NCBI RefSeq assembly: GCF_001418475.1 | Contig: NZ_LIQX01000275.1 | Coordinates: 1 to 33,612 of the forward strand | Origin: Streptomyces ossamyceticus | Lineage (GTDB): Bacteria; Actinomycetota; Actinomycetes; Streptomycetales; Streptomycetaceae | Direction: 5' to 3' | DNA: 33,612 nt | In this document: positions 17,597-25,460 of the stretch, piece by piece | How positions within the stretch are numbered: position 1 is the first letter of the stretch | Layout: every line of letters starts with the position of its first letter | The notes under the pieces: generated by a model | The model's database searches: none | Seen by the model: only the letters and a program-made list of their open reading frames with translations | Told to the model about the DNA's origin: nothing | Translations under genes and position numbers: made by a program

Positions 17597-20500
17597 TTTC
17601 TGCTCCAGAGGTGCTCGAACTGGGTGAAGGCGAGTCGGGTGTCGAAGTTCGCGATGTTGTCGCTGACGTTGAGGATCAGGCAGGTGGGCTTACCACCGTT
17701 GAGCGGACCACGCAGACCGCGACCGATCATCTGCTGGTAGACGTTGGTGCTGTAGACGGGGCGGGCAACTACCACGGCGCGGGTGGCCGGGGCATCGAAT
17801 CCCTGGGCGAGCACGCCGTAGTTGGTGAGCACCTGGATGCGTTCCGCGCGGAACTGCTCGACGCGTGTGCGGCGGTCCTGCTGGCTGGTCGTCGAGTCCA
17901 CGGCCGCGGACCGGACCCCCCGGTCGTTGAGCATGGCCGACAAGTACTTGGCGTGGTCGACCGAGGTGGCGAAGAGCAGCGTCGGCCCCTCGTCCGCCAG
18001 ACTGGCCACCGACTCGACGATGCGCCTGCTACGAGCGTGGTCATCGGCGAGCCGCTGCTCGGCGGCACGGGACAGCACCGCCATCCGTTCGGCCTGCGCC
18101 TTCTCGTCACGGGTCAGTTCGATCCGACCGCCTTCCAGAGTGCGGTGCTCCACCTGGGCGAGCATCCCCCATTCCTGGAGGTCCCGGTACGGATCACCGG
18201 ACGGGAAGACACCCTCGTCGAGCCTACGGTTCCCGAAGCGGCCGACCAGACGGCGGGTCTCCTCCTCGTTGGTGTTGCGGAAGGGAGTGGCCGTCAGACC
18301 GAGCAGGTGTCGGCCGGTCTCGTACTGGGTGAGCCCCAGATGCCGCAGGATCGCGGTGTATCGCGGAGAGACGGCGGTGTGGGCCTCGTCCACGATCACC
18401 AGCGCGGCCTGACGCAGCCATGCGTACGGTTCGGTGTCCAGGCAGCGAACCAACGTGGCGTCGATGGCGACCACCAAGTGGGGGTGGTCGACGACGTTGC
18501 CGACCTCGTTGCCGCCCCAGAGCCGGCTGATGGTGAGTGGACGCTCCGCACCGACCTTGCTCCAGACGAACTTCCAGCTCTGCACGGCCTGTTCGCACAG
18601 CTCCTCGGTCTGCGCGATCCACAGCAGCGGTCCGTTCAGGTCTCCGACGCGCTTGACCCAGCGGATCACGGCCTCGGCGGTGACCCGGGTCTTGCCCGCG
18701 CCGGTCGGCAGCGACAGCATCCCGCGCTGGGGAGCGAGGCGGTCGAGCATGGTCGTGATGTTGCGAACCAGGTCCTCCTGATAACCGTGGAGGCTAGGGA
18801 AGTCCCGAGGGCCCTCGACGGTCTCGAACGCTGGCGGTGTCGGCGTTCGCGAGCCGGCGAAGGACGCCGGCAGCTTCAGGTCCGAGACGAAGGCGACGGC
18901 GGACGAGGAGCCTGTGTAGGCGACAGGCGCGTCCGGGAACCGTGCCTGGATGTCACGGGCGTGCTGATGGAGTACACCGTCGCCGTGAGCGTTGAAAGCC
19001 ATCTGCGCGATCCGCTGCCCCGTTGGCTGCGCACCACCGGTTGCCTGCAGCTCCGCCTCCATCAGCCCTTCTGGGAGACCGGTCCGGAGCGCCTCCGCCC
19101 CGATCAGCAGCTCGATCTTGGTGACCACGTCCTCGGCGTCGCGCACGGCCTTCCGGGCCGCCTGTATCGCACTGTCCCGAGCCATCCGGTCCTGGTGCTC
19201 GAGCACGGCGCGACAGCCTGCCGCGCCTAGCCCCAGACCGAGTTCGCGGTCGATCAGGCGGAGCATCGGCTCGGGTTCCAGCGGGACACGCACCTTGACC
19301 GTGCTGTCCTGACGGACGGCGTCCAGCGGGGTGGCCTGGGTGCCGTTGGGCGTGCGGGTGACCTCTTCCAGCTCCGTGCACCGCTGCACCATGCTGTTCC
19401 TGTTGGAGCTGTTGAGGCGTCGACGCACGCCGGGATACAGCTCGACCAGTGGCACCGGATCGCCCTCCACCACTTCACGAGTCTCGCGGCTGATCACGTC
19501 GGAGTAGCGTCGCATGCCCCACTTTTCGACCATCAGCTCGGCGTCCCCAGCGGTCGGCACGAGCAGTGCGGGGAGCTGCTCGGCGCGGAGCACCCGATAT
19601 TCGGCTGTTCCGACGGCGAGCGTGATCTCGTCGTCGGGACGGGTTTCCCAGATGTCGCCGATCCGGCAGCGGGTGAGCGCGTCCTCGGGGAAGTCCGCTC
19701 CGAATCGGGTCAGCATCACGTAGGTCGCTCCCACGAAGGAGTCGTCCTCGCTCCGGGACACCTGGTCGAGGAGCGCGTTCCAGCGGTCTGCCGGAACCTC
19801 GTCGATCGTCGCCGGGAGCCGCAGTTTTCGGGCCTTCTCGGTGGAGAGGTCGGCGACCGGCAGCACATCGCGATAGGCGGCGAGCTGGGGGCCGACGGCT
19901 TCGCTGAGCGGCTTGATTCCCTGGGATGTGGCGACCGTGCCGTAATTCCACAGCATCCAGCGGATTGGGGATTCCACAACCTGTCGGGTGCTGCTCTGCG
20001 CACCGATCTGCCGGGTCCAGTTGTCCACCACAGCGTCGTCGGAAAGCGCCTTGAGGAAGGCGGCACGGGACTCCACGGACAGCACGCGGAACAAGTGGAG
20101 CGGGCCACCGATGGCGGCTCCCTCGACCCTCAATCGGCTCAGGGGGGGGCGATGCGCGTGACTGTCCAAGACGCGAAGATAGTCAGAGTGCATGGCTTCC
20201 CGGTACTCCTCGTACCAGGCCTCACCCTCTTTCGGACGCACCCCTGTGGTAGGCCGGTCCCGTAGGCCGACTTGGGCGAAGAAGGCCACATCGTCGGAGT
20301 GGAACGCCATGTCGACGGCGACGGTCGGGTCACGCCGCTCGTCGACCACCCTGCCCGGAAGCATGCAGTCCTGGACCGGCCGGAACCTCCCGTCGGCAGT
20401 TCGCACGCGCAGAGTGGAGGCGGGTGCGGCAACCCGCTCCAGCACCTTGTGCGTCAACTGGCGGATCCCGGCCCTACGGAACAGCTCCCAGAAGCGTTGC

Positions 20501-22359
20501 CACTCGGCGTCCCGGTATCCATCGAAGCCCTGGTCGAGGACGCTGATGAAGCGCCCTTCGAGGTCGGCCTCGCGGATGCCGAGAACGTTGAGCACGTGGG
20601 CCAGCGACGGGTCCTGGGCGAGTGCGGCGTCCACGTACACGAGGGACTCACGCAGCCCCCCCTGGTCCGCGCGGCGGAACACTCGGCCGGGCACGGGCGC
20701 GACGAGTCCGTGCTCCTCGGTGAGCACGATGCGGGCCTTGCGGGCCTCCTCCGCGTACGGCGAGCCCACCTCGATCATGTTCGCAAGGATCTGGATCGCC
20801 ACGCCCGAGGCTTCGGCGGTACCGCCTCCGACCAGGGCCTCCAGCCATTCGCGGACGTCGGCTCGCCCGTGCTTGGCCGCGTCGAGGATGTGCTCGACCT
20901 TTCCGGAACGCAGGGAGTCGACTTCGACACTCGGGTGCAGCCAGTTCGAGGGGCGACCGGGGCACTCGTGCCACATCCGCAGCCACCCGGCCACCCTCTT
21001 CAGGTCCTTCTTGTCGAACTTGGGGTGAACGCGCAGTTCGGCGGGGGCGCGCAGAACACCGTCCTGGTCGGGCAGTGACGGACGGGATGCGGCACGGGCC
21101 CAGATCTCCCGGGTCAGGTATTCGTCCGCCCAGCTGATCGCCTCCTTGACTCGCCCGGGAAGCAGGGGGAGGTAGGCGGCAGGGTCCTCGGCGGGCGACA
21201 GAGCGGGCAGCGACTCGACGACCAACGCCGCCGACACCCTGATCATCTCCTGGTTGAAGGGTGAGGAGTCGAGCAGATTCTGCCGGTCCTCGTTGGTCTT
21301 CCATGCGCCGTTGAGAATGCCACTCAGCGACATTTCGTACTTCGTGGGGAAGAAGGACCAGAACCTGCCGCGTCCACGGATCCGCGAGTTGACATACAGG
21401 CCGGAGGTCGGGTCCTTCTCCAGGGCGGGAACACCCCAGGAGAGGTCGAGGGAGACGCGGTCATGGAGTTCGCCGGCGTCCGCGCGGGCCGCAGGACCGG
21501 GCGTGTGCGAGGTGGTGAACACACGCCAGCGGATGGTGCTCGTGGTCTTCCCGCTCCTTTCCTCCATCACGGTGTGCAGGTCACCGATCTGCTTCGTGGT
21601 CAGAACGCGGCGAGCCACGGGTCGGGGACGACGGTCCTCGAGAACGACCTTCGCGACGTGCGGAGAGAAGAGTTGGAAACCCACGGGGAACTCGTCGCGG
21701 GGCTCTCCGTGCTCCTTGGCACGCCCGCCGTGCATGTCCAGAGCCAGCCGGCGGTCCGCCTTCGGCAGCAGCGGCAGGCGTACGACGGTGGTTGCCCAGG
21801 ACAGCAGTTCGTCCAGGACGGGGTCGGCGGCCCGCTCGGCCTGCTCGTCGAGCGGTCGGGCCATCCGTAGCACGGGGGCGTCGAATTCCTGGCCGTATCG
21901 AGCAGCCACGCCGGGCACGTTCTTGATTTGCTCGTATGACCAGGAGCGGTCGAAACCGAAACTCCCGGTGCTGCTGAAGAATTCTGGGGCGTTGGTCACG
22001 ACGAGGACTGATTTCACGCCAACACCGAACCTGCCGATCTGTCCTCCGCGCTTCTTCGACATACTCATTCGAAGAATTGTCTCAGCACCCTCGGGTGTGA
22101 CGGGATTCCCTTCGTTCGCGCAGTACAGATGGGTTTCTGTGAGGACGACGTGGACGCGTCCACCGGGCTCGTCGGCGATTTCATCAGCCGCGTTCTGAAC
22201 GAGTTCGAAAAGCTGGCGATCGCCGTATCCACCCTGAGTGATGCGACGCTCGCCGTTCGCGTGTTCGGCCACGAGACCAGGGTCCACGGAATATGTCCTG
22301 AGGACGCGGGAAGACTGCTCGATAACGGTTTCAATTACCGGAGACGACGAAGGCGACAC
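17593..22359 (-). CDS. Giant Hsp90/sacsin-like GHKL ATPase fused to an SF2 (DEAH) helicase
   Basis: From a GTG at 22359 the protein has 1588 residues. The N-terminal GHKL ATPase shows an N box LFELVQNAADEI (50-61), a G1 region LYCANEGNPV (78-87) in which Asn replaces the usual Asp, and a G2 region GQIGRFGVGVKSVL (106-119); this pattern is closest to sacsin/NO VEIN-type ATPases. About 900 residues of unrecognised sequence follow. The C-terminal SF2 helicase has Walker A PTGAGKT (near 1217), DEAH (near 1323), LTATPFRN (near 1353), GVLAQGFDAPATRAVV and QMIGRGLRG (near 1545). Upstream codons to 22494 are not needed: AGGAG lies 10 bases before this GTG, and a 12-bp hairpin occupies the upstream stretch. 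It overlaps the UvrD-like start by 4 bases. Predicted ATP-driven DNA sensor or remodeller. Confidence 0.9.
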   Translation of the reverse strand: MSPSSSPVIETVIEQSSRVLRTYSVDPGLVAEHANGERRITQGGYGDRQLFELVQNAADEIADEPGGRVHVVLTETHLYCANEGNPVTPEGAETILRMSMSKKRGGQIGRFGVGVKSVLVVTNAPEFFSSTGSFGFDRSWSYEQIKNVPGVAARYGQEFDAPVLRMARPLDEQAERAADPVLDELLSWATTVVRLPLLPKADRRLALDMHGGRAKEHGEPRDEFPVGFQLFSPHVAKVVLEDRRPRPVARRVLTTKQIGDLHTVMEERSGKTTSTIRWRVFTTSHTPGPAARADAGELHDRVSLDLSWGVPALEKDPTSGLYVNSRIRGRGRFWSFFPTKYEMSLSGILNGAWKTNEDRQNLLDSSPFNQEMIRVSAALVVESLPALSPAEDPAAYLPLLPGRVKEAISWADEYLTREIWARAASRPSLPDQDGVLRAPAELRVHPKFDKKDLKRVAGWLRMWHECPGRPSNWLHPSVEVDSLRSGKVEHILDAAKHGRADVREWLEALVGGGTAEASGVAIQILANMIEVGSPYAEEARKARIVLTEEHGLVAPVPGRVFRRADQGGLRESLVYVDAALAQDPSLAHVLNVLGIREADLEGRFISVLDQGFDGYRDAEWQRFWELFRRAGIRQLTHKVLERVAAPASTLRVRTADGRFRPVQDCMLPGRVVDERRDPTVAVDMAFHSDDVAFFAQVGLRDRPTTGVRPKEGEAWYEEYREAMHSDYLRVLDSHAHRPPLSRLRVEGAAIGGPLHLFRVLSVESRAAFLKALSDDAVVDNWTRQIGAQSSTRQVVESPIRWMLWNYGTVATSQGIKPLSEAVGPQLAAYRDVLPVADLSTEKARKLRLPATIDEVPADRWNALLDQVSRSEDDSFVGATYVMLTRFGADFPEDALTRCRIGDIWETRPDDEITLAVGTAEYRVLRAEQLPALLVPTAGDAELMVEKWGMRRYSDVISRETREVVEGDPVPLVELYPGVRRRLNSSNRNSMVQRCTELEEVTRTPNGTQATPLDAVRQDSTVKVRVPLEPEPMLRLIDRELGLGLGAAGCRAVLEHQDRMARDSAIQAARKAVRDAEDVVTKIELLIGAEALRTGLPEGLMEAELQATGGAQPTGQRIAQMAFNAHGDGVLHQHARDIQARFPDAPVAYTGSSSAVAFVSDLKLPASFAGSRTPTPPAFETVEGPRDFPSLHGYQEDLVRNITTMLDRLAPQRGMLSLPTGAGKTRVTAEAVIRWVKRVGDLNGPLLWIAQTEELCEQAVQSWKFVWSKVGAERPLTISRLWGGNEVGNVVDHPHLVVAIDATLVRCLDTEPYAWLRQAALVIVDEAHTAVSPRYTAILRHLGLTQYETGRHLLGLTATPFRNTNEEETRRLVGRFGNRRLDEGVFPSGDPYRDLQEWGMLAQVEHRTLEGGRIELTRDEKAQAERMAVLSRAAEQRLADDHARSRRIVESVASLADEGPTLLFATSVDHAKYLSAMLNDRGVRSAAVDSTTSQQDRRTRVEQFRAERIQVLTNYGVLAQGFDAPATRAVVVARPVYSTNVYQQMIGRGLRGPLNGGKPTCLILNVSDNIANFDTRLAFTQFEHLWSRK

Positions 22360-22407
22360 TGGTCCTGCACTCCTGGAGTGGTAAGGGGTTCGGGCGAAGG
22401 TGGCGTA

Positions 22408-22445
22408 ATGGGCCGGCTGCTGGCGGCTGTGTACAGCCGGCCCAT
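22408..22445 (-). repeat. Perfect 12-bp stem hairpin between the small gene and the giant ATPase-helicase gene
   Basis: ATGGGCCGGCTG (22408-22419) and CAGCCGGCCCAT (22434-22445) are exact reverse complements around a 14-base loop. The hairpin lies about 50 bases before the GTG of the ATPase-helicase gene in the leftward leader, 124 bases after the small gene. No T-run follows in the leftward direction. It may be a Streptomyces-type terminator or attenuator, a processing site, or a protein-binding site. Confidence 0.7.
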
Positions 22446-22568
22446 GGGCGTGCGAGTAGTGCTGAAGGGTGCGCAAGAGTCCCCGCCTCTTCACCGTGTT
22501 TGCGCAGGTGAAAGCGACAGGTTCCTGCTTCCGGGGGTCATGGCCGCACGGAGTGGTGTGGAGGGAGG

Positions 22569-22772
22569 TCAGTCCGAGGGGCAGGTGTCGTCATCGGGCG
22601 GCTCAGTGTAGTCCCGCAGATGGGGAAACCTTTCCAGGAATTCTTCTTCGCACGGGTGACCTCTCAGGAGGTCCGCTGCCGCCTTGGGCTCGATGCTTCC
22701 CAGCGCAATGGCGGAGTTGAATGCACTCAGGCCACGCTGAGAATCCAAGTCGTGGTCGTAGTACTCGTCCAT
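22569..22772 (-). CDS. Small acidic protein of unknown function heading the helicase operon
   Basis: A 67-residue ORF starting at ATG 22772, with a G-rich binding site (AGGGGGA, spacing about 7). It has 17 acidic and 5 basic residues, two cysteines (41 and 64), a central helix-forming stretch (SAIALGSIEPKAAADLLRG) and an acidic tail (PPDDDTCPSD). I do not recognise a family. It is the first gene downstream of the leftward promoter and runs in the same direction as the ATPase-helicase, UvrD-like, DrmA and DrmB genes, 209 bases ahead of the next start. The frame continues to 22919, but the additional 49 codons run through the promoter and palindrome, so the short form is favoured. Confidence 0.6.
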   Translation of the reverse strand: MDEYYDHDLDSQRGLSAFNSAIALGSIEPKAAADLLRGHPCEEEFLERFPHLRDYTEPPDDDTCPSD

Positions 22773-22870
22773 GGCAGGTCCCCCTGTCGCATTCGGTCGC
22801 ACACAGGGGTGCATAAAGGCACGGCTGCCCCCTCGCGAGAAACGGGTATAAATGTCCTGGTCACACGTTT

Positions 22871-22919
22871 CGTTGAATTCAACGCTAGCAGGATGTGGAG
22901 CCTTCTGACTAGGCGTCAA
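22871..22919 (-). promoter_or_regulatory. Leftward promoter with 14-bp perfect palindrome at the start site
   Basis: Read on the minus strand, TTGACG (22919-22914), an 18-base spacer and CATCCT (22895-22890) form a sigma-70-like promoter. The predicted transcription start falls inside CGTTGAATTCAACG (22871-22884), a perfect 14-bp palindrome, an ideal place for a repressor. The small acidic gene starts about 110 bases further on. The palindrome shares its GTTGA half-site with the operator of the rightward promoter. Confidence 0.55.
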
Positions 22920-23017
22920 GATAAGGAGGTTTCTCGGGCCCGTTTGTCTGCACTTGCGACGCGCGTCCCCCGCTCGATATCTATTTTGGGCACAAATATG
23001 GCAGGCCGCCCGATTCC

Positions 23018-23127
23018 CTCGACCTGTAGTCGAGCCGCAAGCAGGGTGAAACCCTCACCACCTTTAATAATACCTGATGATGATCGGCGAGGTCAACGCA
23101 ACTCCCCCTCCCGAGTAGGGAGTTGCG
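23018..23127. repeat. Cluster of three hairpins in the control region
   Basis: CTCGAC/GTCGAG (23018-23023, 23029-23034; 5-base loop), AGGGT/ACCCT (23043-23047, 23051-23055; 3-base loop) and CGCAACTCCC/GGGAGTTGCG (23097-23106, 23118-23127; 11-base loop) lie in a row. The last has a perfect 10-bp stem. Together they could be part of a structured leader or non-coding RNA; no known RNA family is recognised on either strand. Confidence 0.5.
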
Positions 23128-23213
23128 CGGTCCGCATGTGAAGTTTGGGGCAAAGGAGTCAAACTTGGACAACCAACCCTACGGGTCTGAGCGGTCCTGG
23201 CGTCCGAGCCCGA

Positions 23214-23254
23214 TCAACTGTTGGTTGACAGTGTTAACCGCGTCAAATTAGCCT
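23214..23254 (+). promoter_or_regulatory. Rightward promoter overlapped by a palindromic operator
   Basis: TTGACA (23225-23230), an 18-base spacer and TAGCCT (23249-23254) make a good vegetative promoter about 50 bases before the GTG of the XRE-GHKL gene. GGTTGACA-g-TGTTAACC (23223-23239) is a 17-bp near-perfect palindrome (one mismatched pair) lying over the -35. A further TCAAC (23214-23218) precedes it, so three half-sites, TCAAC, GTTGA and TTAAC, recur every 10 bases, i.e. on one face of the helix. This is a likely autoregulatory operator for the XRE domain of the first gene (inference). Confidence 0.6.
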
Positions 23255-23303
23255 CCTGGATCAGTCGCCTGCGAGCTGCAAGCGACTCCGAGGGGAAGCG
23301 CAG

Positions 23304-25457
23304 GTGGCACGGTTGGACACAGGTGAGGAGTTCGGGCCCTGGTTGGCCCGACAGCTCAAGCTCGCGGGGAAGACGCAGGCCGAGCTGGCCCAGGAACTCG
23401 AGCTGACGCGGGCAGCGATCTCTGCATGGATCACCGGACGATCGACGCCCCGCCCCACTGTCATGGCGGACATCGCCAAAGCGCTCGGCACGGACGTCGG
23501 CACAGTGCACACCCGTACCACCGACACCCAGGCCGGTCTGCCGATCACCTGGTACCACCGCCCTGGCTACCCCGACGGAGGTCGTGACCTGGGCAACGCC
23601 GCGGCCTTCGCGTTCGACGCCGACGTGCAGGTACTCGCCCGTGAAACCTGCCAGAACAGCCTCGACGAACGTCTCACCGAGAACGGCCGACCTGTCAGAG
23701 TCCGCTACACGCTGCACGAACTGACCGGCGAGGCACTCGCCGCCTTCCGTGAGGCGATCCTCTGGAACGACCTGTTCCCCCACTACTCCGCCGTCTCGGA
23801 GAGCGCGGGAAACCAGAAGGTCGGACGGGTCGTGGACGCCGGAGTGCGCGACATGTACGAGAAGGGCCGCCTGGTCCTGCTGCGGGTCGACGACTACAAC
23901 GCGTCCGGGCTCATCGGTGACGACTACGCGGACGGCAAGTTCGCGGCGGTGGTCAGGCGACAGCTGGAGAGTCTCAAGTCGGGTCCCGTCGCGGGCGGTT
24001 CGTACGGTCTGGGTAAGGCGACCCTGTGGGCCACGAGCGCGCTGGGGCTCGTGCTCATCAACTCCACTTTGTCCGTGCCCCACGAGGGACGTACGCAGCG
24101 ACGGGTCATCGGGCGCCTCGAACTGCCCTGGCGCGAGGTGGGCGGCGAATCGTACGCGGGCCCCGCCTGGTTCGGACGCCCCGATCCCGACTCTCCCGGC
24201 GCGAGGGTCGCCCGTTCCTGGTGGGCGGACGAGGAGACTGTCGCTCGGCTGCACCTGACCAGGGAGAGCGACGAACCCGGCACGTCCTTCCTCATCGTAG
24301 GCGCGCACGATGTGGCCAGCCTGGAGGAGGACGGGAGCGGTGCCGACGACGAGTCCATGGACGACGGGGACACGCGTGACATCAGCAGGATGCACAAGCG
24401 TCTGGTCAAGGCGCTGGGGCGGGATTTCTGGGCTGCGATGACCGGTGGCGGCAGCAGACTTCCCCTCCTGGAGGTCTCCGTCCGTGCCCTTCGCAATGGC
24501 CAAGTGGTCGTACCGGAGCAAAAGGTGGACCCGTCTGCCGAGCAGCCCGCCCGGACGCGTGCCCTGCGGGCGCACTACGAGGGCGCCACTGTGGATCGGC
24601 TCCTCGAAGCCGGCCAGGTGGCAGCACGAGGTGTTCCACTGAAACTGCCTCTGTCCGGCGGAGCCCGGGGAACCCTCGGGACCCATCAAGCAGTCCTATT
24701 GGTCACTGATCTGGCCAATGACGCCGAAAACGGGGACGGAGCACAGAATCAGGTGCATTCGCTAAGGGGCAACCGTATGACCGTCAAGACGGCCGGAGTC
24801 CCGAATCTGCCGCTCGGCACGAACCCTTTCCAGGCGGTACTGCTCGTGGGTGAGGCAGCCGGCGAAGCTGCCCCCTTCGCGAAGGAGGCCGAGGAGTTCC
24901 TACGCGCGGCGGAACCGCCCGAGCACGATCGTTGGGGACAGACCGACGAGTTGACCCTGCGCTGGTCGCCTTCCGCGTATCGGCGGATCAACGCGCTGAC
25001 CACTGAGGTCAACAGCGCGGTGCGAGAACTCGTCGCGCGGCCCAAACGCGGTGCTAGTGAGGGCGGCGTAGCCCTGCGCAAGGCGTTGACCGTGAAGACG
25101 AAGCCCAAGGCGAAGGCACCCTCCGGGCCGGTGGTCCCGGTCCTCGACGGGCTCGACGCGACGGTGGGCGACGACGGGGAGTGGCAGATCACCGCGGAGG
25201 TGAGCATCCCGCGCGGTGACGAGATCGTTCCGATGGTGCCGGTCGCCCAGCTCGACGTGCGCTCCGGCGGTCGTCCGACACTGGACTGGGCCGAGCTGGT
25301 GGCCGTCGAGGGCTGTGAAGTGGAGGACGGAGTCCTGCGCTTTGCGCCCGGCACCCGTCGCGCGAAGTTCCGTGGACGTACTGACGTCACCAGCCACCCG
25401 GTCAGGACCATGCTCACTCGCCTCGTCCTCGAACTCCGCGCCGGCAAGGGGGAGTGA
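23304..25457 (+). CDS. XRE helix-turn-helix fused to a GHKL (MORC-like) ATPase
   Basis: The 717-residue protein begins with an XRE-type HTH (residues about 10-67: LARQLKLAGKTQAELAQELELTRAAISAWITGR). A GHKL ATPase follows: N box ARETCQNSLDE (112-122), G1 box LLRVDDYNASGLIGD (192-206) and G2 box GGSYGLGKATLW (231-242). The ATPase part resembles prokaryotic MORC-like proteins that occur with DNA methylases and Vsr nucleases. The C-terminal about 350 residues are unrecognised; a lysine-rich linker (VKTKPKAKAPSG) precedes a strand-rich end domain. GTG start with AGGGGA 8 bases upstream. It is followed after 3 bases by the next gene. The fusion suggests a protein that both controls expression and acts as the ATPase of the system (inference). 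Confidence 0.85.
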   Translation: MARLDTGEEFGPWLARQLKLAGKTQAELAQELELTRAAISAWITGRSTPRPTVMADIAKALGTDVGTVHTRTTDTQAGLPITWYHRPGYPDGGRDLGNAAAFAFDADVQVLARETCQNSLDERLTENGRPVRVRYTLHELTGEALAAFREAILWNDLFPHYSAVSESAGNQKVGRVVDAGVRDMYEKGRLVLLRVDDYNASGLIGDDYADGKFAAVVRRQLESLKSGPVAGGSYGLGKATLWATSALGLVLINSTLSVPHEGRTQRRVIGRLELPWREVGGESYAGPAWFGRPDPDSPGARVARSWWADEETVARLHLTRESDEPGTSFLIVGAHDVASLEEDGSGADDESMDDGDTRDISRMHKRLVKALGRDFWAAMTGGGSRLPLLEVSVRALRNGQVVVPEQKVDPSAEQPARTRALRAHYEGATVDRLLEAGQVAARGVPLKLPLSGGARGTLGTHQAVLLVTDLANDAENGDGAQNQVHSLRGNRMTVKTAGVPNLPLGTNPFQAVLLVGEAAGEAAPFAKEAEEFLRAAEPPEHDRWGQTDELTLRWSPSAYRRINALTTEVNSAVRELVARPKRGASEGGVALRKALTVKTKPKAKAPSGPVVPVLDGLDATVGDDGEWQITAEVSIPRGDEIVPMVPVAQLDVRSGGRPTLDWAELVAVEGCEVEDGVLRFAPGTRRAKFRGRTDVTSHPVRTMLTRLVLELRAGKGE

Positions 25458-25460
25458 GCC

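Larger units (their letters stand above)
22773..23303. other. AT-richer divergent control region of the defence island (no gene)
   Basis: This 531-base gap separates the leftward helicase operon from the rightward XRE-GHKL operon. It is visibly less GC-rich than the surroundings (runs such as GGGTATAAATG and CCTTTAATAATACC). It holds two oppositely oriented candidate promoters with palindromes and three hairpins, described separately. A perfect Shine-Dalgarno match AAGGAGGT (22923-22930) points rightward but no suitable start codon follows. No convincing tRNA or protein-coding gene was found. Confidence 0.7.

Noticed and set aside
22981..23172. Possible tRNA or known riboswitch in the hairpin-rich control region
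   Set aside because: No cloverleaf, TPsiC-like arm or CCA-end context could be built on either strand; only isolated hairpins.
23165..23251. 28-codon TTG-started mini-ORF with a TTA codon, preceded by AAAGGAG
   Set aside because: It spans the proposed rightward promoter and operator, so it could be translated only from an upstream transcript; nothing else supports it.
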